A stretch of DNA of 64,000 nt from Branchipolynoe longqiensis (taxonomy: Eukaryota > Annelida > Polychaeta > Phyllodocida > Polynoidae), in NCBI GenBank assembly GCA_030323885.1, contig CM059187.1, forward strand, positions 133,450,029-133,514,028, read 5' to 3'. The notes beneath the pieces were generated by a model that did no database searches, was not told where the DNA came from, and saw only the letters and a list, made by a program, of their open reading frames with translations. Positions within the stretch are counted from its first letter, which is position 1. The number at the start of each line of letters is the position of its first letter. Both the position numbers and the translations under genes were made by a program. Below are positions 1 to 10,948 of this stretch, in pieces.

Positions 1-434
1 ATATGGAATCTTGACTTTAGGTAGTGCTGATGGTGTAGGCCTATTTGGAATATTACAGTGGCATGTTCACATAGTGCATTGGTGAGGCAGGTGTGTAGAC
101 TGAAACCTCATTGGTAGGGATTCCTGGCACATCATCAGTCTTATTGAGATAAGAAACTGAATAACGATACACGGCTTGCAAAGACCTAGCAAAAACATAT
201 AAGGCAAATTAATGCAAATATATGCATAATATGTGTATGTTAAAAACAACTAACAAAGAGAAATGCGGACGGAAATGAGAGGGGAGCTGTGAGGCAGCAC
301 CGCCTTTAATGATAGTCCTGCTAAATGACTGCAGTTAAAGCGCTGTTGGTTGCCCTTTGCTAACTGAATAGGCAAATACCGCCATTGGAATAAGGCATAT
401 GCTATAATCAAGGTTCACCTTTATTTTCAAATTG
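1..434. other. No recognisable feature
   Basis: AT-rich sequence upstream of the retrotransposon. No repeat, RNA gene or convincing open frame is visible. Confidence 0.6.
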
Positions 435-515
435 AGTGTGTATCCTTTCATTTTTCGAGTTTTATTTGAGCATGCACTTGTACCTTTGTTTTTATGCCCA
501 TGTATTATGTAGGGT
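435..515 (+). repeat. Left split direct repeat A1
   Basis: About 80 bp that recur twice at the right end (near 4390-4470 and 4569-4655). Shared blocks include GTTTTATTTGAGCATGCACT and ATGCCCATGT, followed by TTATGTAGGG. On this side it is followed directly by the gag region, without the B segment, as expected for A1 of a split direct repeat. Confidence 0.75.
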
Positions 516-568
516 AATGTGGCGTGTAACTACGTGAAAATATTATTCAGCAAAGTGTTGTTTAGTCA

Positions 569-1597
569 TTGGTACTACGGTCCGCTTCGTCCAAAGGTGT
601 GTCACGTCCAACTGTCGAGTTGGTCGTGCCGACTGGAGCCACAGATTGCAGTGCACCCTGCCGGCAAGGCACACTCCTTTGTGGACTGTGTGCAAGTAAG
701 ACAGTTAGCAGGATGGGTAGATGTGAAGATGAGCATGAAGCACCGCGGGGTGCTAAATGCAAGGTGATCAAGGCGAAGGTTTTGCGGAAGGTGGTAGACA
801 GTGAACTGCTGGATGAGGAGGAAGCACAAGGCTCAGTCAGTGGGGTGGAGGAGACAGTAGACAAAATGCTGATGATGTCCATCGGTGAAGTTAAAGAGTC
901 AAAGGTAGTGCCGCATGCTCGTGTGAGTGTGGTAGATGTGGAAGCAGATGAGAAGGAGCTGGAGTTGCGGCACAAACTAGCCCAACGGGTGCTGGAACAC
1001 TGTAAAACAAAGTTACGGGCTGAGTTGGAGTGAGAGCTAAGCTCAGATGAGGAGGAGGAACCTGAGTCTAGGTCATGCAAAAAGAAGAAGGAGAAGAAGA
1101 AAAAGAAGAAGAAGGGCAAGAGGGGCAAGCATGATAAAGAGTCGGTGGTGGGCTTGGATCCAAGCATGAGCCTGAGTAGTTCATCATCATCAAGTTCTTC
1201 ATCTGAGTTGCCAGATTCGGACAGCAGCAGGGAGCGCAGCTGGGAGAGGAGGAAATGCCATCATAAGAAGCACAGTAAGTTCTCATTGGACAAATACACT
1301 AAGGGTCAGAAGAATGTGAACAGTCTTAGTTATAATGAACTTATGTATGCTGCTTGTGTGTGGGACTGTAAGTGGGCAAAGAAGGCGGACATGAACATGG
1401 AAGCTCTGATGGGCTATCTGGGCCACTTGGCATACATGTGCATGCATGCCACCACTAATAACTATTCAGATGAGGATACAGGGGTTATGGCAGAGCCATC
1501 GGGGAGAAAGCCAAAGAGAAGGGCCTATGGGCATTCAGAATGGGTGACAATGGGCTCTCGCTTCTGCATTTCAACATGGACAACTCTAAGTCGGTAG
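569..1597 (+). pseudogene. Gag-like ORF of the DIRS/PAT-like element, with in-frame stop
   Basis: Two open stretches (569-1033 and 1145-1597) lie in the same frame. The TGA at 1031-1033 separates them, and the frame stays open after it, so this was one ORF broken by a single stop. The product is highly charged: an acidic first part, a Lys-rich block near 1078-1130, and a run of about ten serines near 1170-1205. From about 1480 the family-like wording (YGRAIGEKAKEKGLWAFRMG) is in another frame, which marks a frameshift. Gag of DIRS-type elements binds the RNA. The assignment rests on position and on the zinc knuckle that follows. Start codon uncertain. Confidence 0.6.
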
Positions 1598-1652
1598 AAA
1601 CCTGCATAGCACTTTCACTAAGGTGGAAGGCGAGAGTCGGGCGAGTTTGGCA

Positions 1653-1793
1653 ATGAAAGTAAAAGGCTTGTGCTTTGCGCACAACTACAACAAAGAGGGC
1701 TGCATGAGGGAGCAGTGTGGCTGGGATCATCATTGCTTAATGTGTCATAGTAAGAGTCATGTGGCAGAGGCTTGCCCCGACAAAAAGTACTGA
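1653..1793 (+). pseudogene. Gag C-terminal Cys/His zinc-knuckle fragment
   Basis: A 46-codon open stretch with the spacing C-x9-C-x4-C-x5-C-x2-C-x4-H-x4-C (residues C7, C17, C22, C28, C31, H36, C41, with H26/H27 before C28). This looks like a CCCH-type finger followed by a CCHC knuckle, the usual end of gag in this retroelement group. It is in a different frame from the upstream gag region, so at least one frameshift separates them. Nucleic-acid binding is inferred from the motif. Confidence 0.6.
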
Positions 1794-2079
1794 CAATCAA
1801 AAAAAGGCTACATGGATGTTGATCTATATGGTGAAGGTACGGGGGAGACAAGTCCCAGGAAAAACACTGTGCCGGCCATGGGGGATGGCATCGATAATCT
1901 CCTTGAAGTGGTCACAGTCAGGCGGCCTGATCACTATACAAAGACGGAAGACAGAGGAGAGGTGGTGGCTAATTCTGATGCAGGGATTACCGTGCTGCAC
2001 AGCAAACACAAACAAGGGGCCTTGTGTGCGGACTCTGATGGTTCAAGGAACGCGATGGCGGGCTGCCAGTTAATAAAGT

Positions 2080-3186
2080 TTGGTGACCAATACCTTGGGC
2101 AGGGATCTCATGTCTGAGACGGCTAATACAGACAACATCAATAAACATGCCAACAATAACAATCTTAAGGTGGGAGGTGGCCGCACCTCCAGGGGTTTCG
2201 GTGTCTCGCACCAGGATATGGTAAACTGCAATAATGATTGGTTCAGGGTAATCAGCCCTGAACCAGCACATGGCAAGGGTGAGAGCTTGATTTGCATGCT
2301 TTGGGTGGCAGACCAGGAAAGTCGCCCCAGCTGGACTGAACGTTACATTGAAATTTACATTGATTGTACCATGGGTTGTTGTGATTGTGTATATACCATT
2401 GGCGGGGCGCTTGCCCAAATAAAACCATGTCGGGTGTTTTTAGAATGCCTGTGTCCAGGGGATGTCGATCCCGCCTGGGAATATGTTTTAAGAGGTACAT
2501 GTTTTGGTTTCAGGGTAATCATTGACGTGTGTGATAGTAGCTATAATAAAGCGAATTACAGCTCTATAACTAAGGGTGTTACTGGTATAGCAATGTGTGG
2601 TAAGCTCCAAGGCAAAATTGATGAACAATTACTGACTGTCGTAGATAAACCATGTGTCTGTATTCATGACCTGGGCGTGGTGCCAAAAGGCCATGATGAT
2701 TTCAGGGCAATCATGGACTGCTGGAGTCCAGATGGCATATGTGTTAATGAGTATACTCAGGGCTCTCACGCAAGCTTCTTGTACAACTTGGAGGAGTTGG
2801 TCACAGAACTAGTTCAAACGGGAGACTATTTGGCTATGGTAGATATAAGCAATGTTTATAGGGTGGTAAACATTCATCCAACATCTCGGGAGAGGCAAGG
2901 TCTTGCATGGGATTTTGGGGACGGAGTAGTCTCCCTCAGAGATAATTGGTTATGCATGGGTCTGAGCAGCAGCCCATATGTTTTCTCAAAAGTTAGCGAC
3001 ATGATTGTGCGGTGCATGGTACGGGAAGATTATCCAGACTGCATCAACTACCTGGATAATGTCTGCATGGTGGACAGAACAGAACAGGATTATAGGGATG
3101 CCCGGTGGGTCCATGGTGGTAGAACCTTCTCAGGGAGAGTCTACAACTTGGTAGCCTCAGTGAAGAAAAGCGCACACAGGGTGTGA
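2080..3186 (+). pseudogene. DIRS-type reverse transcriptase, catalytic Asp lost
   Basis: A 368-codon open frame, the longest non-repetitive one in the window. The RT fingers/palm starts near residue 205 with GVVPKGHDDFRAIMD. Motif A is VDISNVYR (catalytic Asp in VDIS), followed by the RT B region LCMGLSSSPYVFS and motif C NYLDN at residues 323-327. Active enzymes have YLDD here. The second Asp is Asn (codon at 3058-3060), one base change that should abolish catalysis. The ORF closes shortly after motif C, and family-like wording (DLKWWVEF) resumes in another frame at 3208. The Met at 2080 is only the first in frame. Residues 1-200 are poorly recognised and probably include the linker after gag. 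Confidence 0.8.
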
Positions 3187-3207
3187 CTAAATTACAAGTT
3201 CAGGCTA

Positions 3208-3727
3208 GATCTGAAGTGGTGGGTTGAGTTTGCGGGACAGTTCAACGGGAAGGCTAAGATAATCAAATCCAGTCAACCTTGTATCTCGGTATAGAGTGAC
3301 TAGTCATTGACAGGGTTTGTGCGTGGCACGCGGGGAGGATTGGTTGGCAGGCTCATTCGACATAAAGAAGTTGAGATTCTTAGAGATCTGGCTCGGCCAT
3401 CATTTTGCAGGTGTGAAAGATGCAGGCTGCAAGACCGATAACATAAACATGCGGCGACTTTGGCATATACTAGTGGGCGTATGCAGGTGGGCTCATCATG
3501 GGGACAACAGATTGGTGGTATTTGTGACTGACACCACTCAAATTTGTGCAGCCCTGAACTCGGGTCGCAGTAGAAATAAGATGACGATGTCCTGGTTAAG
3601 ACTGATCTTCTGGTTGTCCATTACACATAACTTTGATGTGCAATCTGTCTACATAAATACTCATGATAATGTGATTTGTGAGAGCCTGAGTAGGTTAGAC
3701 TCGATACAAGGATGCCCATTATGCTGA
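3208..3727 (+). pseudogene. RNase H domain of the DIRS/PAT-like element
   Basis: The domain begins at about 3208 (DLKWWVEFAGQFNGKAK) and is interrupted by a stop near 3292. It is open again from 3317 to the TGA at 3725. The second part has NINMRRLWHILVGVCRWA, LVVFVTDTTQICAALNSGR and NVICESLSRL, which match the layout of RNase H in DIRS-group polyproteins (a Glu/Leu-rich helix, then VxxxTDN-like, then DxLSRL). The Glu of the helix and the usual Asp before LSRL (here Glu) look altered, in line with decay. It follows the RT and precedes the recombinase, the normal domain order. Confidence 0.7.
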
Positions 3728-3743
3728 CTCTACTAAGTTAACA

Positions 3744-4281
3744 AGATTTGTCCAAATTAAAGCTTATTTAGACTTTTCTGAAATTTGTGCTGATCAGATA
3801 ACACCTTACCCGTGCTCGGCAGCTCAAACATGCTTGTACATGTCCTTTATGGCCAGGCGCCTGTCCTTTAATTCAATCAGATAGTATCTAAGTGCACTTA
3901 GCAATCATCTAAAAGATCTGGGCATGGACCCTATAGACTACACTAATCATGGCGGGAATTAGGAGAACTTTGGGATACATGCTGAAGCAGGCTGCGCCGC
4001 TATTACCAAAACATCTAAGAAGGATTGTTGGTATGATGGTAAACACTCGCGGGCATGTAGCGCTGAGAGCCGTGATGCTTTTGTCATTTAGGGCATTATT
4101 ACGGAAATGCCATGCGTCTGAGTCTGACTAAGATTAGATTTTTCGTTCTGCAAGTGGGGCGTGATGTTACGAGTGAGAAAATCAAAGACGATACAATACA
4201 GGGAACATCAACATCTTAACCCAGTATCTAAAGTAGCCTATAGGGCACTATGCGCAGTGCACTGGGTAAGAGAACACTTCC
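3744..4281 (+). pseudogene. Tyrosine recombinase, truncated
   Basis: From 3744 one frame reads a core-binding domain (FMARRLSFNSIR, stop, YLSALSNHLKDLG), typical of the N-terminal domain of DIRS-type recombinases. After a frameshift, 3949-4131 is open (60 codons) and gives KQAAPLLPKHLRRI and ALRAVMLLSFRALLRK, the segment that carries the first catalytic Arg. A further frame near 4165-4280 gives a SKTIQYREHQHLNP-like stretch. The HxxR and nucleophile-Tyr region is absent: the B1 repeat starts right after, so the C-terminal part was deleted. Such enzymes integrate a circular DNA intermediate and leave no target duplication. Confidence 0.65.
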
Positions 4282-4775
4282 GAGAAGTTAATGCAGCTTA
4301 GTTAGTGATTCTGAGGCAGAGACATCGCAGGAATGCATCTTTCTTTGTGTGGAGAAGATCAGTGCTGCACTATGTGGTTTAAAATGGACCGCGTATCCTT
4401 TTATTGTGCAAAGTTTTATTTGAGCATGCACTTTTACCTTTGTTTGTATGCCCATGTATTATGTAGGGTAATAAACCATGTATGTGTGGTTCAGTTAATG
4501 ATTCTCACGCATAGACGTGTGTTTGTATGTGTGTTGAGAGGTGTGGTGCTGCAGTGTGTGGTTTGAAATGCAGTGTGTATCCTTTTATTTCGCGAGTTTT
4601 ATTTGAGCATGCACTTGTACCTTTGTTTTTATGCCCATGTTTTATGTAGGGCAATCAATGCTATGGTAATAAGCCATCTATGTGTGGCTCAGTTAGTGAT
4701 TCTCAGGCATCTACATTGCAGGAATGCGTCTGTATGTGTGTGAAAAGGGGCGGCGGAGCTGTGTGTGGTTTAAGT
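4282..4775 (+). repeat. Right terminal repeats B1-A2B2-A3B3
   Basis: Three staggered copies of a unit of about 180 bp. The B segment (TTAGTGATTCT ... CTGTGTGTGGTTTAA-like) occurs at about 4295-4388, 4490-4568 and 4690-4775. The A segment (TATTTGAGCATGCACTT core) occurs at about 4390-4470 and 4569-4655. A canonical split-repeat element ends in B1A2B2. This one carries one extra AB unit. Confidence 0.75.
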
Positions 4776-4904
4776 TGCTCCGAGTTGCTCCAAGTTCCGA
4801 GTTGATTAGTCCTGATGAGGCACGGGTCCCCTAACGCGGATACTAAATGCATATATGTGGATCTCACGACATCAGGCTCCTCCTACTCCGTCTCTAACCC
4901 CCAC

Positions 4905-5760
4905 CACACGTCCACCACCCACTCACCATCCATTCACCACCCACCCACCACCCACCGCCCACCACCCACTACGCCCCCTTCCCTACACCTCCAACGCACG
5001 CCCACTTCCTGTCCATCAGGACCATCTTTTTCTGTACTTAGCCCTTCCAGGCCTATTCTCCACTCCTGACGTTTGGGACCACCGCCATTTTCACCATTGT
5101 AACACCACTATTGCAACAACACCATTGCACCATCACCAGTGCTACACAACCAGTGCTACACCCCCAATGCTACACCCACCATTGCCACATCACCGTTGCA
5201 ACCCGGCCATTGCTACAACACCTTCGCTACACTACTATTGCAACACCACCATTGCAACACCACCCGTGCTACACCACCATTGCAACAACACCACCAGTAC
5301 TACACCCACAACGCTACACCCACCATTGCTACATCACCCTTACAACACCAACACTGCTGGAACACCTTCGCTACACCACCATTACAACACCACCATTGCA
5401 ACACTATCATTACTACACCACCATTGTTACACCACCATTGCAGTACCAGCATCACTAAACACTACCATACCACTAGCATCACCAACGTCATCAGACCACA
5501 TCACCACCAGATCACCAGCACCGTCACACCACATCACTACCATCACACCATAACACCACATCACCACGACCATCACACCACATCACTACCACCATCACCT
5601 CACCGCACCACACCACTACCCCCCACCGCCACCATCTCCATACCCCTACCACACCACCACTCTATCTCCATCCCCACCACCACCATACCCTCGCCAAGCT
5701 GCCCCCTCCCCCACCCCCACCACTGCCACCACCCTCCCACCACTACTGGCGCTCATCGAT
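4905..5760 (+). repeat. CAC-rich minisatellite
   Basis: Repeats of CACC and of a degenerate 12-15-bp unit (GCAACACCACCATT, TACACCACCATT) with no fixed period. Long open frames of His/Thr/Pro across it are products of the base composition. The last 250 bp become CACCATC-rich. Confidence 0.8.
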
Positions 5761-6057
5761 GCGTCCCTACCATGGGACCTCCTACTCCCCCGCTACACTT
5801 TTTCCTCATCTCCTGCTCTCAGATAACATTAACTATGCAGGGCTCCCAGGTGCGTCTCCCGGAGCCGAGCAGCGGTCGGACTAATTAGGTGTGTGGTATT
5901 TGTCGACTAATGACTTTGTTTCTTCATCTGCGCCCGGCACCGGCAGTCTTCCATTTGTTCAGTTGTACTTTACCAGCGATTAGTACGTGTCATCAGGCGG
6001 CTGTTTAATTGAGCTGATATCTGCATTTGCTTACTACCCCATCCCGACCCCCTTCTC
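5761..6057. other. No recognisable feature
   Basis: Unique-looking sequence between the CAC-rich block and the first (CCCTCA)n array. Nothing recognised. Confidence 0.5.
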
Positions 6058-6118
6058 CCTCACCCTCGCCCTCACCCTCGCCCTCACCCTCACCCTCACC
6101 CTCACCATCAACCTCATC
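6058..6118 (+). repeat. (CCCTCA)n array
   Basis: About ten hexamers with CCCTCG variants. It ends just before a SINE head. Confidence 0.85.
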
Positions 6119-6130
6119 GACACCCTCACC

Positions 6131-6470
6131 GGTTGCAATTGCTGAATCGGCAGAGAGCTGTCCTCGCATGCGGGAGATCGGGAGTTCGGGAATTTGCTTC
6201 CCATTCGAGTTAAACCAATGACTTATTTAATTGATACTTGTCGCTCCCTAGCCTGATACTCAGCATTAATGGGATAGGGCAAGAACTGGTTGGCTCAATG
6301 TCAGGATAGTGTGACTGAGTGGGATATCAGGTTATGGTGCTGGTGGCCTGTTATCCCAGTGGAACAGCAATATAAAGTCACCATGAGCATGCACTGTCAC
6401 AATCGGTACCCGTCCTGATAACCCCTTAGAAGTTGCCAGTGCGTAAAACTCCAACAACCAACCAACTAAT
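6131..6470 (+). mobile_element. SINE-1 copy (type 2 head)
   Basis: First full copy of the dominant SINE, about 330 bp. It has a tRNA-like head with an A box (TGCTGAATCGGCAGAG) and a weak B box, then a shared body (GACTTATTTAATTGATACTT, then CACTCAGCATTAATGGGATA-like, ACTGAGTGGGATATCAGG, GGAACAGCAATATAAAGT) and the 3' end CCTGATA...GTTGCCAGTGCGTAAAACTCC with a CCAACAACCAACC tail. Type 2 heads carry GGTAGAGCGCAGG; type 1 heads carry GACGGGATGGCCGAATG. It is flanked by (CCCTCA)n on both sides. Confidence 0.8.
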
Positions 6471-6555
6471 CAACCTCACCCTCACCCTCATCCTCACCCT
6501 CACCATCACCCTCACCATCAGCCTCATTCAGACCCTCACCCTCACCATCCTTCTC
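6471..6555 (+). repeat. (CCCTCA)n array
   Basis: Starts immediately at the SINE tail. Variants CATCCTCA and CATCA are mixed in. Confidence 0.8.
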
Positions 6556-6837
6556 CGTCCCTTTCCCTCCCTCTCCCCCTCCCTCCATTCAGTGGTCCAT
6601 AGCCCAGGACAGCGCGTGTCTCGTGTTCGTGCCAGAATGCTCAGCGTTAATCACTTGCGACATGGCGCTTATGAGTAATTCAATGCCCTGTAATCCCCAC
6701 TCAACCAAAGGGGCCCCTCCTCCAGCCTACTCCCAACGCCCCTCTGCCTTTATTATTTATTTTAAAAGATAGTGCTACTCTATTGAGGGGAAGAAAAGTT
6801 TACAAGTGTACGCAGCAAGTGTGTGTGTCTGTGCATT

Positions 6838-7205
6838 GGGAGGAGGAGGAGGATGGAGGAGACGGCGGTGGATCAGCACGGGAAGGAGGAAGAGGGGGGG
6901 GAGGAGGAAGCGAGGGCGAGGAGGAGTAGGATGAGGAGGGGAAGGAGCAGTGGGAGAAGGAGGGGGAGGAGGAGACGGGCGGGGAGAGGAAGGAGGAGGG
7001 GAGGAGGACGGGGAGGAGGGCGGGAGGGGCAGGAGGAGGAGGAGAGTAGGGGAGGAGATGGGGAAGGAGGAGGGCACGGAGGGGAAAGAGAGGGAAGAGG
7101 AGAGGGAAGAGCAGAGGGAGGAGGAGAGGGGGGAGATGGGGGAGGGGAGGGGGAGGAGAAGAAGTTGGAGAGTTGTGGCTCGTATGAGGAATCGAAAGGA
7201 ATGGA
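6838..7205 (+). repeat. Purine-rich (GGAGGA)n-like tract
   Basis: About 370 bp of nearly pure G and A on the plus strand. The Gly/Arg/Glu open frames here, and the Pro/Ser ones on the other strand, are composition artefacts. Confidence 0.8.
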
Positions 7206-7388
7206 GATGAATCTCACGTAATTAACTCCGTAGTAATCTATGTGCTAAGAACAGATTACTGAGTAGTAACACTGTTTGCGAATTAAGCAGGGCTTGGGCT
7301 ACAATCGTCATACAAGAGGTGTCCATATTGGAAAGCCTATACTTACGAACCTAAGAGTCATTTGTATGGCTCTCCTGATGGTATAGAT

Positions 7389-8686
7389 ACATTGTCCATG
7401 ATGTGCACAACATGGGTAATTGAGATCGCGAGACTGTATATTTGCAGTAGATTCCAAAGCGACTATTGGCACCATCTATATTGTAATTCTGAACTAACAT
7501 AATGGTCGCCGATTGATATGCCACCTACTGTAAATTCCTTGAAACCGATATTACGCAGTTAACGAAACTGTGCAGTAGATTTAAATGTGACCATTGGCGC
7601 CATCTATAATGTTCTCATAAACTAACGAATGGCCACTGACCGACGGGCCACCTACTGTAAATTCAATGCAACGGCTATGACGCAGTTAGCAAATCTAGAC
7701 ACTTCGACCAGAGCCTTTCAACTGATCGGACGTGTTTCCTTACCGGAGATTTGCCGTACCCACCCACCCAACGAATGACATAGATCATTAGGGTTAAGTG
7801 CCTGAAATCCTCGAACTATATGAATCATCAACATATTGAATCAAACTGTAACAAGCTAAAATAGAAAGAATAAATGCCACTATACACTACTGTCTCGCGT
7901 TTTGTTCAATTATCTGGAAACCATACATATATATATGGACACATAAGTACGTAGAAAGCGGGTTTGGCACCGTGAGTCATTCTATTCCAGCAAGGCTAAT
8001 CGGGGAAGGGTATTTAATAGCAGTCTCCCTACTCCCTTCTCCCTCATCTGTAGACCCACAATGCATGTGCAAATGCAACTTAATTAAGCCTTGCACTTGC
8101 AACAGCCCACAGACTCTACACCCCCCCCCCCTGTGCAAGTAAACCGCATAGGGATCACTGAATGGCGCAGTTGGTAGGACACCCACGTCCTGTGTGGATT
8201 CGATCCCAGGCTGAGTTATATCAAATTGATTCTTGTCGCTATCTTACCTGGCATTCGATAACTATTAGGATGAGGTAAGGATTTTTGTGTGTCGTGTCAG
8301 GATAATTCAACCAACGCAAGACAAGTACAGTATAAAGTGGCATTTATTCTTACTATTTCGTTGTTACATTTAAGCCATGAGATGTTTGATTTATTAAGAT
8401 TTCTAGGATTTCAGGCACATAGCCCTATGAATGTCACTTGTAGTTTGGGTGGGAGGGACGGCAAATCCAAAGGAGAGAACACGTCCTGTCCATCGAAATG
8501 CTCTGGTCGAAGTGTCTATAATGAAACTGGGTCGCATCTTGTTATGCCAATTTACAGCAGATGGTGCCACAGTCAGAGCATTATTAATCAGAAAGACTTT
8601 ATAGATGGCGCCAGTAGTCGCCTCCATATTAAGTATGTACTTTTACTTGCGGGTTAAATTACCCATGTTGAAATCAACATTGACAA
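7389..8686. mobile_element. Foldback-type DNA transposon with long inverted arms
   Basis: The left arm (7389-7915) and right arm (8295-8686) are inverted copies. Each has two blocks. The outer block Y starts ACATTGTC...CAACATGGGTAATT and contains GGCGCCATCTATAA and CACTTCGACCAGAGC. The inner block X contains GAATAAATGCCACT and GTGCCTGAAATCCT. The left Y holds an internal duplication of about 115 bp (the GCAGTAGATT...CCATCTATA motif occurs near 7444 and 7572). No transposase frame lies between the arms. The spacer holds a SINE head. Confidence 0.6.
8160..8290 (+). mobile_element. SINE-1 5' fragment
   Basis: tRNA-like head (TGGCGCAGTTGGTAGGACAC, then GGATTCGATCCCAGGC) followed by the first part of the SINE-1 body (TTGATTCTTGTCGCT, TGGCATTCGATAACTATTAGG). 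It stops at the start of the right foldback arm, so it lies inside the spacer. Confidence 0.6.
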
Positions 8687-8807
8687 TTCAACCAACGCAA
8701 GACAAGTACAGTATAAAGTGGCATTTATTCTTACTATTTCGGTGTTACATTTAAGCCATGAGATGTTTGATTTATTAAGATTTCTAGGATTTCAGGCACG
8801 TAGCCAA
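8683..8807 (+). repeat. Second copy of foldback block X
   Basis: Repeats 8300-8424 almost exactly (ATTCAACCAACGCAAGACAA start, TTTCAGGCACGTAGCC end) and abuts the end of the first X-Y arm. Its partner block Y is at 11,755-11,991, about 2.9 kb further on. Confidence 0.8.
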
Positions 8808-8953
8808 AAATATAGCTCAAGTGCCTGGAAGCTGAGACTGGATGTTGTATGTTGAGACATCAGCAGAGGTCCAGTGACCATTGTCTTACGTCCTGCCTCG
8901 ATGACCCTTGTAGGCAGAACTATGGAGAGTTGAACGCATAGTGTATAGCGTTA

Positions 8954-9161
8954 AGCACCGGGTTCTAAGTGGCCCGCCACGGACAGGGCTAGTCTTATGA
9001 TTGAAAGCACTGGGTGCTAAGTGGCCCACCATGGACAGGGCTAGTCTTATGATTGAAAGCACCGGGTGCTAGGTGGCCCGCCACGGACAGGGCTAGTCTT
9101 ATGATCGAAAGCACCGTGTGCTGGGAGGCCCGCCACGGACAGGGGCAATGTCATGATTGAA
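8954..9161 (+). repeat. 52-bp tandem repeat, four copies
   Basis: Unit starts AGCACCGGGTGCTAAGTGGC and contains CCACGGACAGGGCTAGTC. Starts at 8954, 9006, 9058 and 9110, an exact 52-bp period. The last copy is the most diverged. Confidence 0.85.
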
Positions 9162-9674
9162 ATTAATCCACGAACATGTGAGTGGTAGCCACATGAGTCA
9201 AGGAGACCGGCTGTCGTGCCAAGGTGGTGTCCCGGACACGTAATCGCCCCCACGCAGGTGCTGCGCAGAAGGCAACCAGAATTGCTGGAATGCGATGTCT
9301 CTAGGAGACGGTGAGTTGATTGGTGTCTGGATGACGACACGGACATTGATGCCCAGGAGTGTTAGCCTCAGATCCTCGCGCGACTAAGTGACCAGGAAGG
9401 CCACCGGATGTCGTGAGCAGATTGCTCTGCAGTACCTTATTGTCCATGTACAGCCGGGAGGCCGGCCGCTATGGGGTGTCGGAGGCACTGGTGTGGTATT
9501 TGGATAACCTGGGAAGAGAGGCAAAAATAAGCAGTCGAATCCCAGGTTATAATGTGTGGTTGTGAGCGACGGTGGTTTGTGGTTGGGCCCATACACCTTG
9601 CAATGTATGGGAGCCACCCGACCTTTGGCGAGGTCCTCCTGTGGTGGATGATGTGTGCTTTGAGTTACAACTCC

Positions 9675-10726
9675 TCGATGATATGTTGGAGTTAAGATAG
9701 TATTGTCACTGCGAATGAGGCTACAGTGCGTGCCCGCCGGAGACTGCACCTCAGATGGCCCGAGCATGGCACCAAGGAAGAGTGAGCCTATTGTTGAAAG
9801 TCATAACGTACCCTTGTCTGAAGGAATTATTTGTAGCTATGGCTGGTCGCCCGTTGGCGACTGAGTAGTACCAGCCAAGCACGATGATGATATGTTGGAG
9901 CTAAGATGTTATTGTCACTAGAATGAGACTAGAGTGTGTGCCCACCGAGACTGCACCTCAGATGGCCCGAGCGTGGCACCATCCATTGCAACATTTAATT
10001 AGGCAACTTGGGACCTATCCGTGATTGCCTAGTGTGGTGCACCTTTGGTTGTAAGAGGAGGCCCATGGTGATAAGGCTTCGTGTCTATTTTAGCGGTGAC
10101 TAGGGTGGATAGCCGGGGCAACTGGCCATCCCTGTCGTGATAGATGAGGATGGTGTCATGTCCGCCTCATGTGGCATGGCAAAGTACCCAGGCCATGTTA
10201 ATCCGATGTCCGTAGCACCGAAGTTGTGAGACCGTCCGTATGGTTGTAAACGGCGATGTAAAGCCTGTCTGGCGAGGTCATAAGGCACCCCTGCGCGAGT
10301 GATGTCATAGACGGATGAAGAATGCTTCACGGCTTCATGTCAGTAACCAGATCCCATGTACTGCCCGACCTCAAGGTCGTGGTGATGTCAGCAGTCCGTG
10401 AGACTTTGCGTCTAGACAATGTCTAGACAGTCGCTATCACATCTGCCAGACAGATCTGGGTATAGTTCACATGCACTCTGCATACTGATAACTTTTGTCT
10501 TGCGAGTACAAAATCTGGATATGAACATCATCTGTAGATGAAATTAGGTTCCGTGTAGGAGGTTGTTATACTTGTGACTTTAATGTGGCTATGTATACTT
10601 AAGCCTGTGTCACTTGGTTCTACGAGTACGCTGGAGCTAAGATGTTACTTGTCACTAGAATTGAGACTACAGTGCATACCCACGGAGACTGCACCTCAGA
10701 TGGCCCGAACGTGGCACCATCCGTTT
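9675..10726 (+). repeat. Three dispersed copies of a 100-bp repeat
   Basis: Copies at about 9675-9775, 9880-9985 and 10,625-10,726. They share TTGTCACT, GAGACTGCACCTCAGATGGC and CGTGGCACCA. Unknown family. Confidence 0.7.
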
Positions 10727-10948
10727 CAACAGCGCAAAACTGTCTGGCGGGAACCTGTCCTACTGATGGTCAGAACGTAGTCTCGTATGAGTGGCATTGT
10801 TTATGAGTACGAGCAGATATCTGTTGGTGAAAGTCAATTGAGAGTGTTATTGTTATGACATAACCCTCTTGCACATGTTGGCTGAAGGCTTTTGTGTTGT
10901 TATATATGTGTGCTTTATGTGGCAGTGTCGTAATGATATTGGTGAATT

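Larger units (their letters stand above)
435..4775 (+). mobile_element. DIRS/PAT-like tyrosine-recombinase retrotransposon, decayed
   Basis: About 4.3 kb of one retroelement. In order on the plus strand it holds a left repeat (A1), a gag-like region with a lysine/glutamate/serine-rich stretch and a Cys/His knuckle, an RT of the DIRS type, an RNase H, the start of a tyrosine recombinase, and then B1-A2B2-A3B3 repeats. Tyrosine-recombinase elements of the PAT and Ngaro type are known to have split direct repeats (A1-ORFs-B1A2B2), while DIRS proper has inverted ones, so the termini point to a PAT/Ngaro-like layout. The RT wording (VPKGHDDFRAIMD, VDISNVYR, NYLDN) is of the DIRS group. Every ORF carries stops or frameshifts and the recombinase lacks its C-terminal catalytic half, so the copy is dead. 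Confidence 0.85.

Noticed and set aside
4801..4850. CTGATGAGGCACGGGTCCCC as a hammerhead ribozyme core
   Set aside because: The CTGATGAG box is present but the required GAAA box and a pairing stem III are not. The same test failed for CTGATGACGAA near 35,911.
6823..7221. Gly/Arg-rich RNA-binding protein
   Set aside because: Pure purine tract; the complementary strand is equally open as Pro/Ser.
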